Source: an uncultured Bacteroidales bacterium
GTDB lineage: Bacteria; Bacteroidota; Bacteroidia; Bacteroidales; Paludibacteraceae
Length of the DNA: 11,470 nucleotides
Direction: 5' to 3'
NCBI GenBank assembly: GCA_937891905.1
Contig: CALATT010000050.1
Span: 1-11,470, forward strand
Shown piece by piece: positions 1-6,308 of the stretch. A program made the translations under genes and the position numbers. The notes beneath the pieces were generated by a model that searched no databases, was not told where the DNA came from, and worked only from the letters and a program-made list of their open reading frames with translations. Position 1 is the first letter of the stretch. Every line of letters begins with the position of its first letter.

Positions 1-47
1 CAGAGTAGTGAGTACAGAGTAGTGAGTACAGAGTAGTGAGTACAGAG
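1..47. repeat. 14-bp tandem repeat, about 3.4 copies visible
   Basis: Three perfect head-to-tail copies of the 14-mer cagagtagtgagta occupy 1-14, 15-28 and 29-42, and a fourth breaks off after five bases at 43-47. The array touches the window edge, so more copies may lie upstream. Each unit contains the double stop TAGTGA. Because 14 is not a multiple of three, the three copies (TAG at 6, 20 and 34) put this double stop into all three forward frames. The complementary strand of the repeat has no stop. The function is unknown; a minisatellite, a translation-blocking spacer or a transcript-level element are all possible. Confidence 0.9.
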
Positions 48-58
48 AATTGAGAATT
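45..58. repeat. 7-bp direct doublet abutting the start codon
   Basis: Two copies of gagaatt sit at 45-51 and 52-58, directly before the ATG at 59. The doublet begins inside the partial fourth copy of the 14-bp repeat, so one repeat type passes into the other. It takes the place where a ribosome binding site would be and contains no recognisable Shine-Dalgarno sequence. Confidence 0.75.
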
Positions 59-1507
59 ATGAGTAAGTTGGATTCATTGGTAAAGGATACCGCTATATAT
101 GGATTAAGTTCTATCGTCGGTAAATTCCTAAATTATCTGCTTGTTCCGCTATACACCTATTTATTGGCGAACACAGATGATTATGGTATTGTCACCAATT
201 TATATGCGTGGACAGCGCTGTTATTGGTTATCCTTACTTATGGTATGGAGACGGGGTTCTTCCGTTTTGCCAATAAGGAGGGATATGATGCCAAACAGGT
301 ATATCGCACGGCGTATATAGCGCTATTGAGTAGCAGTGTGCTTTTTGCTGCGCTGTGTGTTGTTTTTCAGCAACCTATTGCCAATGTGCTTGATTATCCT
401 AATCATTCTGAATTCATAGCATTGATGGCTGTTACTGTAGCGATAGATGCGTTTGCCAGCATTCCATTTGCTTATCTGCGTTATCAGAAACGGCCAATTC
501 TGTTTGCTACTCTCAAACTGCTCTTTGTTCTGCTGAATATTGGATTTAATATCCTCTTCTTGGTTATTTTGGGCAAGACGGATGTTATCTATGTTTTCAT
601 TAGCAATATATTAGCAACCAGTATTCAAACTTTGTGTTTGCTACCATTCTGCTTACCTCGAGGGGCACGCTTCTCATGGTCAGTGCTTAGAGAAATGCTG
701 CGTTATTCATTGCCGCTACTCATTTTGGGTGTGGCGGGTATCATGAACCAAACATTGGATCGTATTTTATTTCCAAAGTTGTATCCATATGAGGATGCAA
801 ATGCACAATTAGGTATTTATGGTGCTTGCTTTAAGGTGGCGATGGTGATGATGATGTTCACGCAAGCATTCCGCTATGCATACGAACCATTTGTTTTTTC
901 CAAGCACAAAAACCGTCAATCGGCTGAAGCCTATGCGGATGTGATGAAATATTACATTATATTCTCGTTCCTTATTTTATTAGGTGTAATTTTCTATTTG
1001 GACATATTCCGTTATATCATTTCCGATGCTTATTGGGAGGGGTTAAAGATAGTGCCTGTTGTGCTATGGACTTATGTATTCCAGGGTGTTTATTTCAATC
1101 TCAGTTTTTGGTACAAACTGACGGATGAGACTAAGTGGGGAGCCTATTTCTCTCTGATTGGTCTGGTGATTACCTTGGTATTACAGATTGTAGGTGTTCC
1201 TCGAATTGGTTATTGGGCATCATGCGGAAGTAGTTTGGTGTGCTATTTGGTGATTATGCTTCTATCATATTTTATTGGTCAGAAGAAAGCGCCTATACCA
1301 TATGATTTGAAGTCTATTGGTGGCTACACAGCACTTACTATTGCATTGCTAGCGATATATTATATCTTGCGCATTTATGTCATTGGCAATACATGGGTAA
1401 TGATGGCGATTGGAACTGTATTGATAGGTATCTATATATTCATCCTCACTCGCAAAGACTTACCTTTATCAGCCTTGCCGGTAGTGGGTAAATATTTTAA
1501 AAAGTAA
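59..1507 (+). CDS. Polysaccharide flippase (Wzx/MATE-like, MVF superfamily)
   Basis: This 482-residue integral inner-membrane protein probably flips a lipid-linked saccharide from the cytoplasmic to the periplasmic face for O-antigen, capsule or related glycan synthesis. It is hydrophobic almost throughout, with about a dozen or more membrane-length segments and short basic loops, the usual length and shape of the family. The block GIYGACFKVAMVMMMFTQAF (residues 253-272) followed by RYAYEPF, and the preceding DRILFPKLYP, are typical of Bacteroidota lipopolysaccharide-biosynthesis flippases. I start at ATG 59. A TTG nine bases upstream is in frame but sits inside the repeat and is less likely. 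Riboflavin synthase follows 18 bp downstream on the same strand. No glycosyltransferase is nearby, so the substrate cannot be inferred. Confidence 0.87.
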   Translation: MSKLDSLVKDTAIYGLSSIVGKFLNYLLVPLYTYLLANTDDYGIVTNLYAWTALLLVILTYGMETGFFRFANKEGYDAKQVYRTAYIALLSSSVLFAALCVVFQQPIANVLDYPNHSEFIALMAVTVAIDAFASIPFAYLRYQKRPILFATLKLLFVLLNIGFNILFLVILGKTDVIYVFISNILATSIQTLCLLPFCLPRGARFSWSVLREMLRYSLPLLILGVAGIMNQTLDRILFPKLYPYEDANAQLGIYGACFKVAMVMMMFTQAFRYAYEPFVFSKHKNRQSAEAYADVMKYYIIFSFLILLGVIFYLDIFRYIISDAYWEGLKIVPVVLWTYVFQGVYFNLSFWYKLTDETKWGAYFSLIGLVITLVLQIVGVPRIGYWASCGSSLVCYLVIMLLSYFIGQKKAPIPYDLKSIGGYTALTIALLAIYYILRIYVIGNTWVMMAIGTVLIGIYIFILTRKDLPLSALPVVGKYFKK

Positions 1508-1525
1508 TTATAATAACACATAAAT

Positions 1526-2146
1526 ATGTTTTCAGGAATAGTAGAAAAAATGGCTCAGGTAGTGAAGATAGAGACTGAGCAAACGAATAAACATTTCACT
1601 CTTCGCAATCCATTTGGTGAAGCATTAAGTATCGACCAATCGATTGCTCATAATGGTGTGTGCCTGACGGTAGTGAAGATTGAAGGTGATTTATACACTG
1701 TTACCGCTATGCAAGAGACACTGCGTCTGACCAATTTAGACACATTGAAAGAAGGTGATTGGGTAAATGTAGAGCGCTCTATGCTGTTGGGCGGTGGTCG
1801 TTTGGATGGACATATTGTGCAGGGACATGTGGATCAAAAAGCACAATGCATCGAAGTAAAAGAGACAGACGGAAGTTGGTATTATCGATTTGAATACGAG
1901 TCGAATAGAACGATGATTGAGCGCGGATATTTCTGCGTGGATAAAGGTTCTGTAACCATCAATGGCGTTAGTTTGACAGTATGCGAACCAGATGTAGCGG
2001 GCAATAAAGGATATGTATCTGTTTGCATTATTCCTTACACACACGAAGAAACCAATTTTAAATATATAGAGGTAGGCACTATTGTGAATATTGAGTTCGA
2101 CATACTCGGTAAATACTTATCACGAATGAGCCAATTACTCAAGTAA
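1526..2146 (+). CDS. ribE: Riboflavin synthase, alpha subunit
   Basis: The cytoplasmic enzyme converts two molecules of 6,7-dimethyl-8-ribityllumazine to riboflavin and a pyrimidinedione, the last step of riboflavin synthesis. The protein has 206 residues, close to the family norm, and is built as two lumazine-binding barrels, roughly residues 1-97 and 98-200. The N-terminal MFSGIVE is diagnostic and carries the conserved Phe2. Domain 1 holds SIAHNGVCLTV (39-49) and GDWVNVERS (77-85). The hinge has GGRLDGHIVQGHVD with the conserved His101. Domain 2 repeats the pattern as SVTINGVSLTV (142-152), then IPYTHEETN and VNIEFDILGKY. The start at 1526 is the only one that keeps the invariant N-terminus. 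The other riboflavin genes are not in this window. It lies between a flippase (18 bp) and an FKBP gene (27 bp) and is probably co-transcribed with them. Confidence 0.97.
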   Translation: MFSGIVEKMAQVVKIETEQTNKHFTLRNPFGEALSIDQSIAHNGVCLTVVKIEGDLYTVTAMQETLRLTNLDTLKEGDWVNVERSMLLGGGRLDGHIVQGHVDQKAQCIEVKETDGSWYYRFEYESNRTMIERGYFCVDKGSVTINGVSLTVCEPDVAGNKGYVSVCIIPYTHEETNFKYIEVGTIVNIEFDILGKYLSRMSQLLK

Positions 2147-2173
2147 TTAATAACATTAAAACAATAATACAAC

Positions 2174-2758
2174 ATGGACAAAATTAGTTATGCATTAGGT
2201 CTCTCTATGGGACAGAACCTAATGGGCAGCGGTGTTACATCGCTCAATTATCAAGATTTAGCACAAGGTATTGAAGATGTGCTGACCAAGCAACAGCCAA
2301 AGATTACTTATCAAGAGGCACAGCAGGTATTGGGTCAATTCTTCCAAGAATTAGAGGCTAAGATAGCTGGCGCTGCGAAGGCAGATGGTGAGAAATTCTT
2401 GGCAGAGAATGCTAAGCGCGAAGGTGTACAGGTAACAGCAAGCGGATTGCAGTATGAGGTATTAGAGGCTACTATTGGTCAAAAACCTAAAGCAACTGAT
2501 ACTGTAAAAGTGCATTATGAGGGAACCTTGATTGATGGCACAGTATTTGATAGCAGTTACAAACGCGGAGAATCTATCTCATTCCCTCTCAATGGTGTTA
2601 TCAAAGGATGGACCGAAGGATTGCAACTGATGTCTGTTGGATCTAAATATAAATTCTTCATCCCTTATCAACTCGCATATGGCGAGCGTGGTGCTGGTCA
2701 GCAGATTCCTCCATACGCCGCTTTAATTTTCACCGTAGAACTATTAGGCATTGAATAA
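2174..2758 (+). CDS. FKBP-type peptidyl-prolyl isomerase, cytoplasmic (FklB/Mip-like)
   Basis: This 194-residue protein catalyses cis-trans isomerisation of proline peptide bonds and assists folding. Residues 1-75 match the helical FKBP N-terminal dimerisation domain, beginning SYALGLSMGQNLMGSG, and residues 105-194 form the FKBP core. Positions that line the FKBP12 active site are present: Tyr116, Phe125, Asp126, Phe137, Val142, Ile143, Trp146, Tyr169, Ile178 and Phe186. There is no signal peptide, so I place it in the cytoplasm, as E. coli FklB is. The next gene, 24 bp downstream, is a lipid-anchored relative. From residue 72 to the end the two proteins are identical at 98 of 123 positions by hand count, without gaps. 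The N-terminal halves are only distantly alike. Confidence 0.95.
   Translation: MDKISYALGLSMGQNLMGSGVTSLNYQDLAQGIEDVLTKQQPKITYQEAQQVLGQFFQELEAKIAGAAKADGEKFLAENAKREGVQVTASGLQYEVLEATIGQKPKATDTVKVHYEGTLIDGTVFDSSYKRGESISFPLNGVIKGWTEGLQLMSVGSKYKFFIPYQLAYGERGAGQQIPPYAALIFTVELLGIE
2387..2755 (+). repeat. Duplicated FKBP core, copy 1
   Basis: This stretch codes for residues 72-194 of the first FKBP gene and aligns without gaps to 3656-4024 in the next gene, at a fixed offset of 1269 bp. The longest identical run I found is 41 bp at 2582-2622. It reflects gene duplication and possibly later gene conversion. Confidence 0.85.
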
Positions 2759-2782
2759 TTAGACAAATAAACATATACAACA

Positions 2783-4027
2783 ATGAAAAAACTAAGTATT
2801 ATTTTATTAGCCGCATTAGCAATGATTTCTTGCGGTAATAGTTACACAGCAAAGAGTGTAGTTCTCAACAACGAGTCAGACTCTATCAACTATGCTATCG
2901 GTTTGCTTAACGGATTACAGATCAAGATGTATTACATGCAGAATGATAGTAGTGACGCAACTGTAGCTGAGTTTATAGACGCATTAGAGAATGCTTACAT
3001 GGATAAGATTGAGGAGTTGAGCGAGATAGCACAAGCAGGTCAACATCTTGGTCAATCAATCAAAGGCATGGAAGAGAAAGGATTGGCAGAAAATGCATCT
3101 TGGACGCTCAATGAGAAGATTATGTTACAAGGTTTGGTTAATGCATTATACGAAGACACCACTGTGATGGCCAATGATGTAGCACAAGATTTCTTCACTA
3201 AGGCTTATCAATCTCAAGCAGAAGGTATAGCAGACAAGGCTATTACCAGTAAATGTCCAAAGAAAGCAAAGACTATTGAATTGAGTAATTATAATGATTC
3301 TCTCAATTATGCATTTGGTTTATTGAATGGTTCTCAAATGAAGATGTACATCTTGGCTAACGACTCTACAGGCGAGGCTATTGATGAATTCATCTCTAAT
3401 ATCAACCATGGTCTGAAATCAAAAGTAAAAAATCCACAACTCGTAATGATGGCAGAGAATATTGGTAAGGCTATTCGCGAGCAAGAGCCTGTTGGTTTGC
3501 TCAACATAGAGGGATTAGAGACCCAGTTTGAACTTATCAAGCAAGGATTTATCAACGGTATGTGCAATTTCTCCGAAGAGTGGGATATGCAAACAGCAAG
3601 CAAGTATGTGGACGAGGTGATTTCTCGTATCAAATATGGCGCAGTAAAAGAAGAGGGTGAGAAGTTTCTTCAGGAGAATGCTTTGCGTGAAGGAGTAAAG
3701 ACTACAGAGTCTGGGTTGCAATACGAGGTGCTCGTAGCAGGTAAGGGTGCTAAACCAAGTGCAGAGTCAACTGTAAAAGTGCATTACGAGGGTACCTTGA
3801 TTGATGGCACTGTATTTGATAGCAGTTATGAGCGTGGTGAACCTATAGAGTTCCCTCTCAATGGTGTTATCAAAGGATGGACCGAAGGATTACAACTGAT
3901 GCCTGTAGGTGCTAAATATAAACTCTATATTCCATATGAATTAGGTTATGGAGAGCGTGGTGCTGGTCAAAACATTCCTCCATATGCCACATTGATTTTC
4001 ACTGTGGAGTTGCTCGAGATTAAGTAA
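2783..4027 (+). CDS. Lipoprotein FKBP-type peptidyl-prolyl isomerase with duplicated N-terminal domain
   Basis: This 414-residue protein is probably a lipid-anchored foldase facing the periplasm. Residues 1-16 form a signal peptide ending A-M-I-S before Cys17, a usable lipobox for signal peptidase II. The residues after the Cys (GNSY) lack the acidic patch known for surface-exported Bacteroidota lipoproteins. Two FKBP-N-like repeats follow. Repeat A (about 25-155) contains DSINYAIGLLNGLQIKMY and repeat B (about 163-285) contains DSLNYAFGLLNGSQMKMY, with matching later helices (AGQHLGQSIKGMEEKGL versus MAENIGKAIREQEPVGL). The FKBP core covers about 325-414 and keeps the active-site set (Tyr336, Phe345, Asp346, Val362, Ile363, Trp366, Tyr389, Ile398, Phe406). 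Relatives normally have one N-terminal unit, so the doubling is unusual. The core is nearly a copy of the upstream gene's. Confidence 0.93.
   Translation: MKKLSIILLAALAMISCGNSYTAKSVVLNNESDSINYAIGLLNGLQIKMYYMQNDSSDATVAEFIDALENAYMDKIEELSEIAQAGQHLGQSIKGMEEKGLAENASWTLNEKIMLQGLVNALYEDTTVMANDVAQDFFTKAYQSQAEGIADKAITSKCPKKAKTIELSNYNDSLNYAFGLLNGSQMKMYILANDSTGEAIDEFISNINHGLKSKVKNPQLVMMAENIGKAIREQEPVGLLNIEGLETQFELIKQGFINGMCNFSEEWDMQTASKYVDEVISRIKYGAVKEEGEKFLQENALREGVKTTESGLQYEVLVAGKGAKPSAESTVKVHYEGTLIDGTVFDSSYERGEPIEFPLNGVIKGWTEGLQLMPVGAKYKLYIPYELGYGERGAGQNIPPYATLIFTVELLEIK
3656..4024 (+). repeat. Duplicated FKBP core, copy 2
   Basis: This partner of the block at 2387-2755 codes for residues 292-414 of the lipoprotein FKBP. 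The identical 41-bp core is at 3851-3891. Flanking sequence diverges mostly at third codon positions. Confidence 0.85.
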
Positions 4028-4053
4028 TATTATTACGACTATATTGTAATACA

Positions 4054-5559
4054 ATGGGCGTCATCGCTAAGCAATCGATTCGTGGTACGATAGTTACCTA
4101 TTTAGGCATCGCCGTAGGCGTTGTTACCACTTTCTTCGTGTTAACCCGTTTCCTCACAGCAGAGGAAATTGGGTTGACGCGAGTGCTTATCGACGCAGCC
4201 ACGCTTTTTATTGGTTTGGCACAATTAGGAACGAATAGTAGTATTATCCGTTTCTACCCTTATTTCTCGGATGGGAAGCAAGAGAATCATGGATTCTTCT
4301 TTTGGGCATTAGTAGTTCCATTTATTGGTTTTGTGCTTTTTGCCATTATTTATTGTGCATGTAGTGTGCCGCTCGCGGCTTTATTTGGGGATAAATCACC
4401 ACTATTCGTGGAGTATTACTATTTTGTACTGCCATTAGCATTTTTCATGCTCTATCAGACTATTTGCGAGAGTACCTCTAATGTACTGATGCATATTGTT
4501 GTGCCTCGCGCCGTACGGGAGTTGATAGTACGAGTAGGATTATTGGTGGTGTATGTATTATATGCTTTCCGAGTAGTTTCATTGGATGGATTAGTAATTG
4601 GTTTATGTATCAATTACGCCGTTGCTGCCATTATTAATATATGCTATTTCTTCTCCTTACAGTCTATCCGCTTGCGTCCTGATTGGCAGTTCCTAAGGAA
4701 TAACAAACCACTCGTTAGGCGATACATCATTTATACGGGATTTCTCATTATCTCAGCAATCACTACGATATTAGCCCCTACTCTATCCTCGTTTTTTATA
4801 ACTGCCAAGATGGGATTAGATAGTACGGGTATATTTGCAATCGCTACTTATATGGCCGTGATGGTGAGTGTTCCTTACCGCTCTGTAACAGCTATAGCAT
4901 CCCCTCAATTAGCGCGAGCCATCAAGGAGCAGAATAGAGAGGAATGCTCTCAATTATTATGCCAAGTAACGCGTAATCTACTGCTCATTGGTGGTTTTAT
5001 ACTGCTATGTATATGGTTTAATATAGACCTTATATTCCACATTCTACCGAATGGTGCTACTTATGCATCCGCAAAGAATGTAGTGCTTATCCTGGGTGTA
5101 AGTCAATTGGTTTTGGCTACATTCTCTATTTGCTTCACTGCGCTTAATTACTCGCGTTTTTATGCGTTCAGTTTACTGCTTTCACTCATCCTTACCATTA
5201 GTGCGATATGCTTGAATGAACATTTAATTCCTGATTTTGGCATGGAAGGTGCAGCGATGAGCAACTTGCTATCATATTTGCTATATTATATACTGATTAT
5301 TATCACCATCGTACCATTATGCAAAGTAAATGTGGTAGATAGGCGGTGGTGGTATATCATGGTACTACTTATTGCATTATTCACCATCAATATGCTATGG
5401 CAAATGTATTTGCCTATTAGTAATATATGGATAGATAGCCTTGTCCGCTCGGCGGTATTATTAGGCGGCGGTATATATATCGCATACCGGGCTAAATTAT
5501 CCCCAGAGATATATGACCAAGTACAACAATGGAAATACAAACTACAATCTAAGATATAA
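4054..5559 (+). CDS. Second polysaccharide flippase (Wzx/MATE-like)
   Basis: This 501-residue polytopic inner-membrane protein belongs to the same broad flippase superfamily as the first gene but to a different subgroup. I see no stretch of close identity between them. The N-terminus (GTIVTYLGIAVGVVTTFFVL, then TRFLTAEEIGLTRVL and a motif SSIIRFYPYF) follows the pattern of Bacteroidota oligosaccharide flippases: a first helix, a conserved A-E-E-I/Y-G turn, and an R-F/Y after helix 2. Membrane-length segments continue to the C-terminus, which ends in a short charged tail. It starts 26 bp after the FKBP lipoprotein and stops 2 bp before truA, so it is almost certainly co-transcribed with truA. 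The substrate is unknown; a peptidoglycan-precursor or O-antigen role cannot be separated from sequence alone. Confidence 0.86.
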   Translation: MGVIAKQSIRGTIVTYLGIAVGVVTTFFVLTRFLTAEEIGLTRVLIDAATLFIGLAQLGTNSSIIRFYPYFSDGKQENHGFFFWALVVPFIGFVLFAIIYCACSVPLAALFGDKSPLFVEYYYFVLPLAFFMLYQTICESTSNVLMHIVVPRAVRELIVRVGLLVVYVLYAFRVVSLDGLVIGLCINYAVAAIINICYFFSLQSIRLRPDWQFLRNNKPLVRRYIIYTGFLIISAITTILAPTLSSFFITAKMGLDSTGIFAIATYMAVMVSVPYRSVTAIASPQLARAIKEQNREECSQLLCQVTRNLLLIGGFILLCIWFNIDLIFHILPNGATYASAKNVVLILGVSQLVLATFSICFTALNYSRFYAFSLLLSLILTISAICLNEHLIPDFGMEGAAMSNLLSYLLYYILIIITIVPLCKVNVVDRRWWYIMVLLIALFTINMLWQMYLPISNIWIDSLVRSAVLLGGGIYIAYRAKLSPEIYDQVQQWKYKLQSKI

Positions 5560-5561
5560 CC

Positions 5562-6308
5562 ATGCGCTATTTTATTCGTTTTTCATATCGCGGTACTGCT
5601 TTTCATGGTTCGCAAGTGCAACCAAACGGGCATACAGTGCAGGCAGAATTGGAGCAAGCGATGGCCACTATTCTTCGTCAACCAGTTCCTCTTGTTTTTG
5701 CAGGGCGGACAGACGCTGGCGTACATGCTGAGAATATGGTGGCGCATTTTGATATAAACATAGAATTGCCTACTAATCTGCGTGAACGATTAAATAGTTT
5801 ACTATCCGACGCGATTGCTATTCATGCTATCATACCAGTGGCGAGTGATGCGCATGCACGCTTTGATGCCACACGGCGAACATATCATTATCGTATCATC
5901 ACACAGAAAGACCCATTCCTCTATTTAACACGCACGCGCGTACAAGAGGGGTTGGATTACGATGCGATGAATAAAGCAGCGCAACTATTGCTTGGCAAAC
6001 AAGATTTCGCTTCTTTCTGCCGCACGCACACAGATGTTAAAACTACCTTATGCGATGTGAAAGAAGCTAAATGGATTATAGAGAATGACCATATGGCTTA
6101 TTTCACCATCACCGCCGACCGATTCTTGCGTAATATGGTACGAGCTGTGGTAGGCACATTATTGGAAGTGGGCCGTGGGCGTATGAGTGAGCAGCAGTTT
6201 GCAGAAGTGATTACCGCCAAGAATAGATGCAAGGCTGGTCACTCTGCACCAGCAGAGGGATTGAGTTTAATTGATATTCAATATCCAAATTATATATATC
6301 ATGAATAA
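5562..6308 (+). CDS. truA: tRNA pseudouridine synthase A
   Basis: TruA isomerises uridines 38, 39 and 40 in the anticodon arm of many tRNAs to pseudouridine. The protein has 248 residues, in the normal range. The N-terminal RFSYRGTAFHGSQVQPNGHT is the family's opening motif. The catalytic motif AGRTDAGVHA puts the nucleophile at Asp51, and the substrate-binding tyrosine is in RTYHYRI (about residue 108). The second half has DFASFCRT and the signature DRFLRNMVRAVVGTLLEVG (187-205). All conserved residues look intact. It starts 2 bp after the flippase stop codon. Its last eight bases overlap the start of the GH28 gene, which suggests translational coupling. Confidence 0.97.
   Translation: MRYFIRFSYRGTAFHGSQVQPNGHTVQAELEQAMATILRQPVPLVFAGRTDAGVHAENMVAHFDINIELPTNLRERLNSLLSDAIAIHAIIPVASDAHARFDATRRTYHYRIITQKDPFLYLTRTRVQEGLDYDAMNKAAQLLLGKQDFASFCRTHTDVKTTLCDVKEAKWIIENDHMAYFTITADRFLRNMVRAVVGTLLEVGRGRMSEQQFAEVITAKNRCKAGHSAPAEGLSLIDIQYPNYIYHE

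Noticed and set aside
50..58. In-frame TTG start nine bases upstream of the first flippase ATG
   Set aside because: It lies inside the repeat DNA and adds only three residues; the ATG at 59 gives a normal flippase N-terminus.
4034..4050. Possible hairpin ATTAC / GTAAT between the FKBP lipoprotein and the second flippase
   Set aside because: It has only five A/T-rich base pairs and no T-run, so it is not a credible terminator.
6289..6299. TATATATAT run before the GH28 start
   Set aside because: It codes for the truA C-terminus and is a short A/T-rich run without partner elements of a promoter.
6271..6300. In-frame TTG start 30 bp upstream of the GH28 ATG
   Set aside because: It would put ten residues before a perfect lipoprotein signal peptide and increase the overlap with truA.
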